Below are positions 42,113 through 52,050 of a stretch of 64,000 bases of DNA, in pieces. The notes below the pieces were generated by a model, which worked only from the letters and a program-made list of their open reading frames with translations, did not search any database and was not told the origin of the DNA. Source of the DNA: Alphaproteobacteria bacterium (GTDB lineage: Bacteria > Myxococcota_A > UBA796 > UBA2385); NCBI GenBank assembly GCA_020632755.1, contig JACKEY010000011.1:1-64000 (forward strand), in the 5' to 3' direction. The translations under genes and the position numbers were made by a program. Position 1 is the stretch's first letter. The number at the start of each line of letters is the position of its first letter.

Positions 42113-45088
42113 ATGCGCTCGCTCGCGTTCCTCCTCCCCCTGACCCTCCTGCTCGCTGCCTGTGGCGACAAGGACGACGGCTCGGGCGACACCGACGGCG
42201 CGGACGGAGGTGACACCGACGGGACGGACACCGACACGGACACCGACACCGACACCGACGCTACGGACACCGACGCTACGGACACCGACGGCGACACCGA
42301 CGCGACGGGCACGGACGGGACGGACACCGACGGGACCGACACCGACACCGACGGCACGGACACCGACACGGACGGGACCGACACGGACACCGATACCGAC
42401 GGGACCGACACGGACGGGACCGACACGGACACCGATACCGACGGGACCGACACCGACGGCACCGAGGTCGTGGACGGCGACGGCGACGGCTACCCCGAAG
42501 ACGTCGACTGCGACGACACGGACCCGGCGATCCACCCGGGCGCGACCGAGCGCTGTGACGGGGTGGACAACGACTGCGACGACCGGATCGACGACGCCGA
42601 CACGGCCGTGACCGGGACGACCACGGTCTACCGGGACGACGACGGCGACGGCTGGGGCGACGACTCGACGGCCCGTGAAGCCTGCGACTGGTCCGAGGAC
42701 GAGGTCGAAGACGGCGGCGACTGCGACGACGAAGACGAAGACGTGAACCCGGTCGCCGACGAGATCTGCGACGGGGTGGACAACGACTGCGACGGCGACA
42801 TCGACGATGACGACAGCGACGTGGAAGGGCTGTCGACCTGGTACGTGGACGTCGACCGGGATGGCTACGGCACGACCTCGTCGACCCGGATCGCCTGCGA
42901 CCCCGGCACCGGCTGGAGCCGCAACGACGACGACTGCGATGACGCCGACGCCGACGTGAACCCCGGCGAGACCGAGGTCTGCGACGGCATCGACAACGAC
43001 TGCGACCGCGACGTGGACGACGACGACGCGGACGTCGAGGGCCTGTCGACCTGGTACCGGGACAGCGACCGGGACGGGTACGGCGACGACGACGACACGA
43101 CCGAGGCCTGCGAGCTCGGCAGCACCTGGAGCCTGGTCGGCGGCGACTGCGACGACGGGGACTACGACGTGAACCCCGGAGCGTCCGAGGTCTGCGACGA
43201 CGCCGACACGGACGAGGACTGCGACAGCCGGAGCGACGACGACGATGCGAGCGTGTCGGGCGAGCCGACCTGGTACCGGGACGCGGACGGCGACGGCTAC
43301 GGGGTGTCGAGCACGACGACCGTGGCCTGCGACCCCGGCACGGGCTGGGCGCTGGAGTCCGGCGACTGCGACGACGGCGACGACGAGGTGTTCGCCGACC
43401 GGACCTGGTACCGGGACCTGGACGGCGACGGCTACGGCGACGACGACGTGACCTCGACCGGCTGCGTGGCGCCGACCGACTACGTCGCGGTCGGCGGCGA
43501 CTGCAACGACCTGAACGCCTACAAGAACCCCGGCGCGACCGAGGTCTGCGACGACACGGACAACGACTGCGACGACCTGGTCGACGACGCCGACGACAGC
43601 CTCTACGCCGACGAGACGGGCACGCAGTACTACTGGGACGACGACCACGACGGCTACGGCGATCCCGACGTCAGCACCTGGGCCTGCGACCTGCCCTCCG
43701 GCTACGTCCGGAACGCCAGCGACTGCAACGACACCACCTCGGCGATCAGCCCCGCGGCCACCGAGATCTGCGACGACGGCATCGACCAGGACTGCGACGA
43801 GCTGCCCGGCGACTGCGGCGTCGCCACCGGCCACTGGGAAGACGACCGCATCGCCGACATCACCCTGGTGGGCAGCAGCTCCTACTACTACGGCTACACC
43901 CTCGATCTCAACGGCGACTTCGACCGCGACGGCGAGCCCGACGTGGTGGTCGTGGCGCAGCCGGGCTCCTCGGGCAGCGGTGGCTGGACCTACGGCTACT
44001 CGGGCGACCTGGCCGACTACACCTCGCCGGCGATCGCCTCCTTCCACCTCGAGCCCTACGACGACTACAGCGAGTTCGGCACGGACGCCGCCTGGGCCGG
44101 CGACGTCGACGGGGACGGCTACGACGACCTCGTCATCGGCGCTCCCGACAAGTCCGGCACGATCTCCACCGGGTACAAGACCGAGCTCGGCTACGCCTAT
44201 GTGTTCTCGGGTCGGACCCTGGGCTCGGCCGACGACGAGCGCGACGCGATGATCACCCTGACCGGGTCGGGCGCCAGCCAGCACTGCGGCATGGCGGTCG
44301 CCGGCAACGTCGACCTGGACGACGACGGTCGCGAGGACTTCGCCGTCAGCTGCCAGAGCGCCGCCCGGGTCTGCCTGTTCCTGGACGAGCCGGACAGCGG
44401 GCTCGCCGCCAGCAAGGCCGAGGTCATCCTGAACGTGGCGGCCGACGAGCTCGAGCTCGGTGACGTCGACGGCGACGGCATCGGCGACGTGCTGGCGGGT
44501 GACCAGCTCGACGACACCTACGCCGACTACGCCGGCAAGGTCTACCTGTTCATGGGGCCGTTCACCGCCGACGTGGACCTGGACTCCGACGACGCCGAGA
44601 GTGTGCGGTATGGCGCACGCTACGACTACCTGGGCCGCACCATGGCCGTCATCGACGATGCCGACGGCGATGGCTACGGCGAGATCGCGCTGGCGACCTG
44701 GAGCACCTACGGCGTCGACCTGATCGCGGGCGGCACCAGCCCCGACCTGAACGACACGCCGCTGTCCACCCTGACCGGAAGTGCTGGCATCGGCGGCTTC
44801 ACGTCCATCGCCGGCGGCGACTTCAACGGCGACGGCCTGGCCGACCTGGCTCTGGGCGCGCCGAGCTGGAAGTCCGGGTCCTGGTACTACGGCGCCATGT
44901 TGCTCGCCTACGGCCCCTTCGACGCGACCGAGGACCTGACGACGACGACCTACGTGCGCGGCGACGTCTCCGACAAGGTGGGCCAGCAGGTCGCGACCTA
45001 CGACTACAACGGCGACGGGCTGGACGACGTCGTCGCCAGCTGCCCCGGCTGCACCGGCCTGCTGGTGTTCTACACCGGCTGGTACTGA
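42113..45088 (+). CDS. MopE-like surface lipoprotein with Asp-Thr stalk and FG-GAP repeats
   Basis: A 991-residue lipoprotein. MRSLAFLLPLTLLLAAC is the type II signal; GDKDDGSGDTDG follows, then an Asp-Thr stalk to about residue 120. About six MopE-type modules follow, each GDCDD...NPG..E.CDGVDNDCDG.xDD, separated by TWYRDxDxDGYGDD Ca2+-loop linkers. MopE-type motifs bind copper or calcium and are common in Myxococcota surface proteins. The last third (about 580-991) is FG-GAP propeller (DVDGDGYDDLVIGAP, DFNGDGLADLALGAP). Start ATG 42113 has a weak GAGG. The related gene at 45122 begins 33 bp after its stop, and the two share long near-identical DNA. Confidence 0.85.
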   Translation: MRSLAFLLPLTLLLAACGDKDDGSGDTDGADGGDTDGTDTDTDTDTDTDATDTDATDTDGDTDATGTDGTDTDGTDTDTDGTDTDTDGTDTDTDTDGTDTDGTDTDTDTDGTDTDGTEVVDGDGDGYPEDVDCDDTDPAIHPGATERCDGVDNDCDDRIDDADTAVTGTTTVYRDDDGDGWGDDSTAREACDWSEDEVEDGGDCDDEDEDVNPVADEICDGVDNDCDGDIDDDDSDVEGLSTWYVDVDRDGYGTTSSTRIACDPGTGWSRNDDDCDDADADVNPGETEVCDGIDNDCDRDVDDDDADVEGLSTWYRDSDRDGYGDDDDTTEACELGSTWSLVGGDCDDGDYDVNPGASEVCDDADTDEDCDSRSDDDDASVSGEPTWYRDADGDGYGVSSTTTVACDPGTGWALESGDCDDGDDEVFADRTWYRDLDGDGYGDDDVTSTGCVAPTDYVAVGGDCNDLNAYKNPGATEVCDDTDNDCDDLVDDADDSLYADETGTQYYWDDDHDGYGDPDVSTWACDLPSGYVRNASDCNDTTSAISPAATEICDDGIDQDCDELPGDCGVATGHWEDDRIADITLVGSSSYYYGYTLDLNGDFDRDGEPDVVVVAQPGSSGSGGWTYGYSGDLADYTSPAIASFHLEPYDDYSEFGTDAAWAGDVDGDGYDDLVIGAPDKSGTISTGYKTELGYAYVFSGRTLGSADDERDAMITLTGSGASQHCGMAVAGNVDLDDDGREDFAVSCQSAARVCLFLDEPDSGLAASKAEVILNVAADELELGDVDGDGIGDVLAGDQLDDTYADYAGKVYLFMGPFTADVDLDSDDAESVRYGARYDYLGRTMAVIDDADGDGYGEIALATWSTYGVDLIAGGTSPDLNDTPLSTLTGSAGIGGFTSIAGGDFNGDGLADLALGAPSWKSGSWYYGAMLLAYGPFDATEDLTTTTYVRGDVSDKVGQQVATYDYNGDGLDDVVASCPGCTGLLVFYTGWY

Positions 45089-46120
45089 CCTCGGCCGCGT
45101 GCTGCTTCGACTGGACCTGCGATGCGACCTCTCCTGGCCTCTCTCCTGCCCCTGACGCTCGTGCTCGCCGCCTGCGGCGACAAGGACGATGGCTCGGGGG
45201 ACACCGATGGCGTGGCCGACATGGACGGCGGCACCGATGTCGACACCGACGGCAGCACCGATGTCGACGGGACGGACGCGGACACCGACGCCGACGCGGA
45301 CACCGACGCCGACGCGGACGCCGACACCGACGCCGACACCGACGGCGGCACCGATGTCGACGGGACGGACGCGGACACCGACGCCGACGCGGACACCGAC
45401 ACCGACGCGGACACCGACACCGACGCGGACACCGACGCCGACGCAGACACCGACGGCACCGAGATCGTGGACGCGGATGGCGACGGCTACCCGGAGTCCG
45501 TCGACTGCGATGACACCGACGACGCGATCCACCCCGGCGCACCCGAGACCTGCGACGGCGTGGACAACGACTGCGACGGGGACGTCGACGACGACGACAG
45601 CGACGCGGTCCTGCCGACCTGGTACCGGGACGGCGACGGCGACGGCTACGGCGACGACGCCGACACCACCGAAGCCTGCGAGCTCGGCAGCGCGTGGTCG
45701 CTGGAGGGCGGGGACTGCGACGACGGGGACTACGACGTGAACCCCGGCGCGGTCGAGATCTGCGACGACGCCGACACGGACGAGGACTGCGACGGCCGCA
45801 GCGACGACGACGACGCGAGCGTCACCGGCATGCCGACCTGGTACCGGGACGAAGACGGCGACGGCTACGGCACCGACGCGTCCACGCGAATGGTCTGCGA
45901 CGCGGGCGACGGCTGGGCACTCGAGTCCGGGGACTGCGACGACGACGACCCCGACGTGTTCGCCGACCGGACCTGGTACCGGGACCTGGACGGCGACGGC
46001 TACGGCGACGACGACGTCACCGACACCGGCTGCGTGGCCCCCACCGACTACGTCGCCGTCGGCGGGGACTGCAACGACCTGAACGCCTACAAGAGCCCGG
46101 GCGCGGTGGAGGAGTGCGAC
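43387..46120 (+). repeat. Near-identical segment shared by the two MopE-like genes
   Basis: DNA at about 43387-43560 and 45957-46120 is nearly the same, with roughly the first 60 bases identical, and the encoded FADRTWYRDLDGDGYGDDDV and VGGDCNDLNAYK segments match. The direct copies are about 2.57 kb apart in the same orientation, so recombination could fuse the two genes or change module number. The coordinates given span both copies. Confidence 0.7.
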
Positions 46121-47614
46121 GGCGAGGACAACGACTGCGACGACCTGGTCGACGACGAGGACCCGGACGTGGACGCAGAGGGCACGGGCAGCGAGTACTG
46201 CTTCGACGACGACGAGGACGGCCACTATGCCGACCTGGTGACGGCGTGGGCCTGCGAGGCGCCGCGGGGTGCGCTGCTGTGCAGCACGGCCTCGCTCGAT
46301 GACTGCGACGACACCGACGCCGACGTGAGCCCCAGCGACCCCGAGGTGTGCGGCAACGGCGTCGACGACGACTGCGACGGCACCGGCAACGACTGCGAGT
46401 GGGGCGGCGAGCTGTACATCGACGACGCCGACGTCCTGTTCGCGCCCGACCACGGCACCTGGACCGGCTGGTCCGTCTTCTACTCGCCCGACGATCTGGA
46501 CGGGGACGGCCAGGCGGACCTGCTCATCGGCGCGCCCTACGCCTCGCCCGACGGCGTGGTCTACAGCGTGAGCGGCCCGTGGTCGGGCCGGGTCGACCTG
46601 GGGGACGACGCGGACGAGTGGGGCCCGGTCGGCAGCACGACGTACACCGCGAAGTCGTCGTTCTTCGGTACCGCCGTCGCCGCCGCCGACCTGGGCGGGG
46701 ACGGCAGCATGCAGCTGCTGGTCGGTGATGACCGCTGGGGCGACAGCTACCAGGGCGCCGTCGCGGTGATGGACGCTGGTGACCTGCCGCCGAGCAGCGC
46801 GGTCTGGCTCTACGCCACCGTCGCCAGCGACTCCTGCGGGTCGCTGCTGCGGGCGCCCGGCGACCTGACCGGGGACGGCGACGCGGACGTGCTGGTCGGC
46901 TGCACCGGCTCGACCACCGTCTACGGCATCACCGAGGACCCCAGCAGCTCCAGCACCCTGGCCAGCGCGGCCGGCTTCGTCATCGAAGGCTCCTCGTACG
47001 GCTACTTCGGCTGGACCATGAACGGCGGCGATGTCGACGGCGACGGCATCCAGGACTTCCTCGGCCTGCACCGCAACGGCACATCGGTCGACACCTACGC
47101 CTACATCCTGGAAGGGCCCCTGTCCGGCACCATCGACATCGAGACCGAGTACGACGACCGCAAGAGCGGCGGCTGGTACTACGGCGACATCCGGATGGTC
47201 GGCGACGTCGATCGCGATGGCTACGACGACCTGGGCTACTCCGACGACGACGGCGTCTACGTCGGTCCCGGCAGCTCCACGGGCGACGCCTTGTCGGCCA
47301 CCCGGCTGTCCTACTGGCGGGTCGACGAGCCCGGCGAGTTCATCGGCGGCGACTTCAACGGCGACGGCGAGGTCGACCTGGCGCTCGAGTGGGACGGCTA
47401 CGTCGCCTTCCGCTACGGGCCGCTCGATGAGGGCAGCGTGACGGCCTACGACGGCGCCATCGTCGAAGACGCGGGCGGTGGCCTGGGCCAGGCGATGGAC
47501 GTCGCGGACGTCGATGGGGACGGGTACGACGACATGATCATCGGCGGCTACGGCGTGACGGCCGAGACCTGGACCTGGGGCGGCGTCTGGATCTTCTACG
47601 GCAAGGGGCGCTGA
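45122..47614 (+). CDS. MopE-like surface lipoprotein paralogue
   Basis: An 830-residue paralogue of the preceding gene: signal MRPLLASLLPLTLVLAAC, GDKDDGSGDTDG, an Asp-Thr/Asp-Ala stalk to about residue 115, four to five MopE-type modules (CDGVDNDCDGDVDD, CDGEDNDCDDLVDD, and a degenerate CGNGVDDDCDGTGNDC), and a C-terminal FG-GAP propeller (DLDGDGQADLLIGAPY, DVDGDGYDDMIIGGYG). The 33-bp gap to the upstream gene suggests one operon. Fewer modules than the paralogue imply unequal recombination. A cell-surface metal- or ligand-binding role is inferred from the family. Confidence 0.85.
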   Translation: MRPLLASLLPLTLVLAACGDKDDGSGDTDGVADMDGGTDVDTDGSTDVDGTDADTDADADTDADADADTDADTDGGTDVDGTDADTDADADTDTDADTDTDADTDADADTDGTEIVDADGDGYPESVDCDDTDDAIHPGAPETCDGVDNDCDGDVDDDDSDAVLPTWYRDGDGDGYGDDADTTEACELGSAWSLEGGDCDDGDYDVNPGAVEICDDADTDEDCDGRSDDDDASVTGMPTWYRDEDGDGYGTDASTRMVCDAGDGWALESGDCDDDDPDVFADRTWYRDLDGDGYGDDDVTDTGCVAPTDYVAVGGDCNDLNAYKSPGAVEECDGEDNDCDDLVDDEDPDVDAEGTGSEYCFDDDEDGHYADLVTAWACEAPRGALLCSTASLDDCDDTDADVSPSDPEVCGNGVDDDCDGTGNDCEWGGELYIDDADVLFAPDHGTWTGWSVFYSPDDLDGDGQADLLIGAPYASPDGVVYSVSGPWSGRVDLGDDADEWGPVGSTTYTAKSSFFGTAVAAADLGGDGSMQLLVGDDRWGDSYQGAVAVMDAGDLPPSSAVWLYATVASDSCGSLLRAPGDLTGDGDADVLVGCTGSTTVYGITEDPSSSSTLASAAGFVIEGSSYGYFGWTMNGGDVDGDGIQDFLGLHRNGTSVDTYAYILEGPLSGTIDIETEYDDRKSGGWYYGDIRMVGDVDRDGYDDLGYSDDDGVYVGPGSSTGDALSATRLSYWRVDEPGEFIGGDFNGDGEVDLALEWDGYVAFRYGPLDEGSVTAYDGAIVEDAGGGLGQAMDVADVDGDGYDDMIIGGYGVTAETWTWGGVWIFYGKGR

Positions 47615-47645
47615 TCCCGCGGCCCTCGCCGGCTACCAGGGCCCT

Positions 47646-48668
47646 GTGTCCGACGACCTGACCAAGAGCCCCTGGTACCGGGACCTGACCATCGGCGACC
47701 GCGCCGCGGGCCGCCGCGTCGACAGCTACCTGTCGCTGCGGTTCCCCGACTGGTCGCGCACCTGGTTCGCCACCCGGATCAAGGCCGGGCTGGTCGTCAG
47801 CGAGGAGCGGGCGCTCAAGCCCAGCAGCAAGCTGCGCCTGGGCGAGAAGGTCCGGATCCACATCCCGGGCATCGCCCCGACCGAGGCGCCGCCGCCGCTG
47901 CCGCCGGTGCTCTACGAAGACGACCGGGTCGTCGTCCTGGACAAGCCGCCCGGGCTGCTCTGCCACCCGGCGGGCGGTCGCTGGGCCTACGCGGTGATCG
48001 GGCTGCTGCGGCGCGAGCGGCCCGATGATCGCATCGACCTGGTGCACCGCCTGGACCGCGACACCAGCGGTGTGCTGGTCCTGACCAAGGACCTCGACGC
48101 CAACGTGTTCCTCAAGGACGAGATCCAGGCGCGGCGCGTCCACAAGATCTACCAGGCCGTGTCCCGCGGCCGGATCCCCTGGGACCAGCAGGAGATCCGC
48201 GCCCCGATCGGCGATCACCCCGACAGCGAGGTGCGGCTGAAGCAGGGCGTGGTCCCGGATGGCAAGAAGGCCTGGACCACCGCCCGGGTGCTCGCGCGCG
48301 TCGGTCCGGCGGCGGACGCCGCGCCCCCCAGCCACCCCGACGGGCACACGCTGGTCGAGCTGACCCTGCACACCGGCCGCACCCACCAGATCCGCCTGCA
48401 CATGGACCACGTCGGCTTCCCGCTGCTGGGCGACCGGCTGTATGGCCAGCCCGACCAGGTGTTCATCGAGAGCCTGGAGAAGGGCCCCGACGATCCCTTC
48501 GTGCGCACGTCGGTGGGCTTCCCCCGGCAGGCCCTGCACTGCGCGTCCATGTCCTTCAACCTGCCCGGCGGGGGCAGCGTGACCGTGCACGCCCCGCTGG
48601 CCGCGGACCTGCAGGCCATCGTCGACGGGGCCGCCCCCCGCTGGCCGGTCGACGGGGACGGTGCATAG
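47646..48668 (+). CDS. RluA family pseudouridine synthase
   Basis: A 340-residue RNA pseudouridine synthase. An N-terminal S4-like domain (RVDSYLSLRFPDWSRTWFATRIKAGLVV) precedes the catalytic domain, with the RluA signature HRLDRDTSGVLVLTK containing the catalytic Asp, then HKIYQAVSRG and TGRTHQIRLHM. The target (23S rRNA or tRNA U32) cannot be told. GTG 47646 has TACCAG (47634-47639) ending 6 bases upstream, so the transcript is probably leaderless. It follows the MopE-like gene by 31 bp. Confidence 0.9.
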   Translation: MSDDLTKSPWYRDLTIGDRAAGRRVDSYLSLRFPDWSRTWFATRIKAGLVVSEERALKPSSKLRLGEKVRIHIPGIAPTEAPPPLPPVLYEDDRVVVLDKPPGLLCHPAGGRWAYAVIGLLRRERPDDRIDLVHRLDRDTSGVLVLTKDLDANVFLKDEIQARRVHKIYQAVSRGRIPWDQQEIRAPIGDHPDSEVRLKQGVVPDGKKAWTTARVLARVGPAADAAPPSHPDGHTLVELTLHTGRTHQIRLHMDHVGFPLLGDRLYGQPDQVFIESLEKGPDDPFVRTSVGFPRQALHCASMSFNLPGGGSVTVHAPLAADLQAIVDGAAPRWPVDGDGA

Positions 48669-48677
48669 AGTGTGGGC

Positions 48678-49388
48678 ATGCTCTCCGTCCTGCTCGCCCT
48701 GACCCTGTCGCTGACCGCCGCCGCCGAGCCGCCGCTGGCCATCCCCGGAGACGCGCCGCCGCCCCGCGCCCGCCCGGAGCGCCTGTCGCCCGAGAAGCTG
48801 CGGGCGCTGCAGCAGTACAAGGACCGTCGGCTCAGCATCTACAGCGAGACCATCCTGCACGGCGGCGAGACCACGGTCTGGTCGACGGGCTGGGGCGGCC
48901 CGCGCTGGGGCACCGCGGTGCACGTGTCGCACGCGCCGGTGTTCACCACCCGCGACTGGGGCTTCTACCAGGGCCCGCAGCGGCTCTCGGTGCCGAACGC
49001 CCTGGAGCTGGCCGGCGACCCGCGCGCGGTGGACCTGTCGGCCCGCATCGCCAGGAAGCAGCGCGCCGCCCGCGGCTGGTACGCCGTCGCCGGGGTCGGC
49101 GGTGCGGGCGTGGCCACCGGCATCGTGGGCCAGGTGCTCGCCGATGACCGCAGCCAGTGGCAGACCTGGTCGTCGGTCGCGCTGGGCGGCGCCATCACCG
49201 CGGTCGTCGGCATGATCGGCGGCGCCGGTCCCGCGGGAGAGGCCCGTCGGCTGGAGGATCGGCCCGCAGCCAGCATGCGTCCGGACGAGGCCCAGGACGT
49301 GGTCACCCGCTACAACGAGCAGCTCGCTGCCGAGCTCGGGCTGACCCCGGACGAGGTGTGGTCGGTGGAGGCGCCGGTCGGGCGGTGA
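48678..49388 (+). CDS. Exported protein of unknown function
   Basis: A 236-residue protein. MLSVLLALTLSLTAAAEP is a short uncharged signal peptide. A Pro/Arg-rich stretch is followed by a helical segment and then a hydrophobic Gly-rich stretch (WYAVAGVGGAGVATGIVGQVL and VALGGAITAVVGMIGGAG), suggesting two membrane-spanning helices. TAGAGT (48666-48671) ends 6 bases before ATG 48678, which is chosen over the GTG at 48672. Its TGA stop directly abuts the reverse stop of the next gene (TGATCA at 49386-49391). Confidence 0.6.
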   Translation: MLSVLLALTLSLTAAAEPPLAIPGDAPPPRARPERLSPEKLRALQQYKDRRLSIYSETILHGGETTVWSTGWGGPRWGTAVHVSHAPVFTTRDWGFYQGPQRLSVPNALELAGDPRAVDLSARIARKQRAARGWYAVAGVGGAGVATGIVGQVLADDRSQWQTWSSVALGGAITAVVGMIGGAGPAGEARRLEDRPAASMRPDEAQDVVTRYNEQLAAELGLTPDEVWSVEAPVGR

Positions 49389-50354
49389 TCACCACCGCGC
49401 CGGCAGCCGCCAGCCCCCGCCCGCGTCGTCGGGCGCCTCGCGCAGCACCTCCCAGACCCACTCGCAGCAGGCCCGGTAGAGCACCACGGCCCGCTCGCGC
49501 AGCAGGTCCTCCCAGGTCATGCGCACCTCGTGCCGGCGCATGCGCCACAGCTCCCAGGTCAGCCGGCGCATCAGGGCGTCGACGTCGGGGACCACGGGCA
49601 GGGGCAACAGGCCGGCCACGAAGGCGCCGCCTCCTTCGACCGGGACCAGGCGCCCCAGGACGACGGGGAAGGGCCGCGCCTCGTCGGGGACCCCGACGGG
49701 CACGGTGCGCTCGCCGGGGCGGAACCCGCGGGCGAGGGGCAGGAGGGGGACCATGGCCTCGTCCTCCACCCGCCACAGCATGGGCGGCGTCTGGTCGACG
49801 GCCTTGACCGCGCTGCGCAGCTGCCCGGGAGGCCGGGGCTTGTCCCGGTAGAACCGGTCGGCCGGCCGCTGCCACGGGTCCAGCATGCGGGCGAAACAGA
49901 CCACGGCGCCGGCGGTGGTCCAGGCGCGCTGCGGCAGGCCGCGCTCGGCGAAGGGGCCGAACACGCGCTCGGCGGCGAACATGCCGACGTCGGGGCACTG
50001 GTTCTCGCTGATGTCGGCCAGATCGACGTCGGTGGCGACGATGGGGGCGAGCAGCGCCGGGCGCTTGTCGTGGCGGGCGGGCGCACACAGCCGCATCGCG
50101 TCGGCCAGGTCGGCCAGCGCGGCGGGGTCGGCGCTGCCCTGGATCACCTGGGGGTACAGGTCGATGAACTGCGCGTCGAGGGCGCGCCACTCGGCCTCGG
50201 GCAGCGTCGGGGGCGTGCAGAAGTCGCGGTGGCGATCCCAGCGGCCGGGCTGCATGACCAGCTCGTCGCCGACGTGGGGCACGGCCGGGTGGGTCGGCAC
50301 GGGCACGGCGTCGAGCAGCTCGCGGCCGCCGTCGATGGCGATCTCGATGCCCAT
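49389..50354 (-). CDS. Uncharacterised protein following a WYL regulator
   Basis: A 321-residue soluble protein of unknown family. It has an early RDFCTPPTLPEAEWRALD segment, ISENQCPDVGMFAAERVFGPFAERGLPQ, and a long C-terminal helix ending in VWEVLREAP. No catalytic motif stands out. AGGAG lies 8-12 bases upstream of ATG 50354 and includes the WYL gene's stop codon, so the two genes are translated from one mRNA. It may be the target or co-factor of the WYL regulator, which is inference. Confidence 0.6.
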   Translation of the reverse strand: MGIEIAIDGGRELLDAVPVPTHPAVPHVGDELVMQPGRWDRHRDFCTPPTLPEAEWRALDAQFIDLYPQVIQGSADPAALADLADAMRLCAPARHDKRPALLAPIVATDVDLADISENQCPDVGMFAAERVFGPFAERGLPQRAWTTAGAVVCFARMLDPWQRPADRFYRDKPRPPGQLRSAVKAVDQTPPMLWRVEDEAMVPLLPLARGFRPGERTVPVGVPDEARPFPVVLGRLVPVEGGGAFVAGLLPLPVVPDVDALMRRLTWELWRMRRHEVRMTWEDLLRERAVVLYRACCEWVWEVLREAPDDAGGGWRLPARW

Positions 50355-50366
50355 CGGGGCGCGCTC

Positions 50367-51332
50367 CTACAGGCCGCCGCGGGCCGCGGCTTCGTGCAGG
50401 TGCTTGATCTGCTCGGCCAGGTCGTCGGGAGCCAGCACCCGCACGTCGGGGCCGAAGCCCATGATCCAGCTGATGAGCTCGTAGCTGCGGCCGACCCGCA
50501 AGGTGACGATGACGCCGCCGTCGTCGGCATCTTCGAGGGTCTGGCTGTGGTGCCAGGACCGCTCGCGGATGTAGGGCGCCGCCGCCTTGCGGAACCGCAG
50601 CCGGACGGTGGTCGGGGTGCCGCCGATGATGCCGAAGGCGTCGGCGACGACCTGGTGCGGGTCGTAGTCGGTCGGGTAGTCGAAGTGGGCCTTGCGATCG
50701 CGGTGGAAGGCGCGGAACCGGTCGATGGCGAAGGTCTTGACCCGGCTGTCCTGGGTGTCCCAGGCGAACAGGTAGAGCCCCTGGCGGTACACGCCGAGCG
50801 TGTAGGGGTGCAGGTGGTAGACCCGGGTCTGGCCGCCGGGCTTGGCGTAGAGCGCGCGGGCGGGGTTCTGGCGCAGCAGGGCGGTCAGGATCTCGTCGAG
50901 CAGCTCGCTGTCGCGGGTGTAGTCCTTGGTCGCCTCGCGCACGGCCATGAACTTGCGGTCCAGGTCGGCGACCAGCTCGCTCTGGCCGGCGAAGGTCGAC
51001 AGCCGGTCGATGGCGTCGTCGGCGTCTTCCGCGAACTGGGTGCCGCCCAGGAAGTCGAACAGGGTGCGGCCGAAGTGCAGGCTGACCAGCTCGAGCAGGG
51101 TCAGGGGCACTCGCTGCCGGCGCCAGCTGGCGTCGAGGGTCCAGGTGCGGTGGTTGCCGCGGCCGCTGGTCTCGATGGGCAGGTCCAGCTCGCGCAGGTC
51201 CTTGAGGTACCGACGCAGGGTGCGGTCGTCGAGGTCGAACTCGTCCATCAGGTCGGCCGAGGTCACGCCGCCGTCCTGCATGCGGAACAGCATCTTGACG
51301 AACTTCTGGGCCTTGTTGAGCGTGCGCGGCAT
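50367..51332 (-). CDS. WYL domain transcriptional regulator
   Basis: A 321-residue HTH-WYL protein. The N-terminal winged HTH (AQKFVKMLFRMQDGGVTSADLMDEFDLDDRTLRRYLKDLREL) is DeoR-like. The WYL region is marked by RVYHLHPYTLGVYRQGLYLFAWD and RVKTFAIDRF, and the C-terminal extension has IISWIMGFGPDVRVL-type strands. WYL regulators sense nucleic acids or nucleotides and often control DNA repair or phage defence. TACGGC ends 7 bases before ATG 51332, suggesting its own leaderless promoter after the TrmK-like gene. It is co-transcribed with the 321-residue unknown. Confidence 0.85.
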   Translation of the reverse strand: MPRTLNKAQKFVKMLFRMQDGGVTSADLMDEFDLDDRTLRRYLKDLRELDLPIETSGRGNHRTWTLDASWRRQRVPLTLLELVSLHFGRTLFDFLGGTQFAEDADDAIDRLSTFAGQSELVADLDRKFMAVREATKDYTRDSELLDEILTALLRQNPARALYAKPGGQTRVYHLHPYTLGVYRQGLYLFAWDTQDSRVKTFAIDRFRAFHRDRKAHFDYPTDYDPHQVVADAFGIIGGTPTTVRLRFRKAAAPYIRERSWHHSQTLEDADDGGVIVTLRVGRSYELISWIMGFGPDVRVLAPDDLAEQIKHLHEAAARGGL

Positions 51333-51347
51333 CGAGGCGGCCGTAAC

Positions 51348-52043
51348 TCAGCCGGGCCCGGGACCGCGGCGGGCGGCGTCGACCAGCGCCAGGCGGCTGC
51401 GCAGGGCGGGCTCGGCGGCCGACCCGGCGGCGGTCGCCAGCACCTGCTGCAGCCGGGCGGCTTCTTCGTCGAGCCACAGCAGGAAGGCCCGCGGCCGGTC
51501 CCGCAGCAGCACGGGGCCCAGCTCGGCCTCGGCCTCGGTCAGCGTCTGCTCGCCGGGCTCGGCCACCAGCACCAGGAAGGTCTGGCCGTGCTCGGCGACC
51601 AGGGCCTCGTCGACCAGGGCGAAGCCGAGCGTGCCCAGGGTCCGCCGCAGCGCGGGCCCGTCGGTGTTGGGCTGCAGCACCAGGCGGCCGGCCGCGTCGA
51701 GCACGCTCGGGCGGGCCCGCAGCAGGTCGGCGATGCGCCCGCCGCCCATGCCGGCGATGACGATGGTGCCGCGGGGATCGAGGTCGTCGGGGATGACGAC
51801 GGACAGGCCGTTGCCCTGGCGCAGCGCCAGGCGCAGGTCGTGGTCGAGCCCTGCCTGGGTCGCGTGGGCGCGGGCGGACGTGAGCGGTCCCTGCCGCCGG
51901 TCCACCGCCACCGCGCAGGGCACGACGCCCTGGTGGACCAGGTGGATCGGCAGCCAGCCGTGGTCGGTGCCGACGTCGACGAGCGGCCGGCCGGGCAGCA
52001 CGCGGGCGGCCAGGGCCTGCAGGCGGTCGGTGAGGGTCAGCAT
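51348..52043 (-). CDS. TrmK-like tRNA (adenine-N1) methyltransferase
   Basis: A 231-residue Rossmann methyltransferase matching the TrmK/YqfN family, which makes m1A22 in tRNA. SAM motif I reads VDVGTDHGWLPIHLV, and IVIAGMGGGRIADLL with LVLQPNTDGPALRRTL are the family's hallmark motifs. TrmK is best known from Gram-positive bacteria, with relatives in some proteobacteria. The start lies 7 bases after the stop of the upstream 359-residue gene, so they form an operon. Confidence 0.82.
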   Translation of the reverse strand: MLTLTDRLQALAARVLPGRPLVDVGTDHGWLPIHLVHQGVVPCAVAVDRRQGPLTSARAHATQAGLDHDLRLALRQGNGLSVVIPDDLDPRGTIVIAGMGGGRIADLLRARPSVLDAAGRLVLQPNTDGPALRRTLGTLGFALVDEALVAEHGQTFLVLVAEPGEQTLTEAEAELGPVLLRDRPRAFLLWLDEEAARLQQVLATAAGSAAEPALRSRLALVDAARRGPGPG

Positions 52044-52050
52044 GGGCGGC

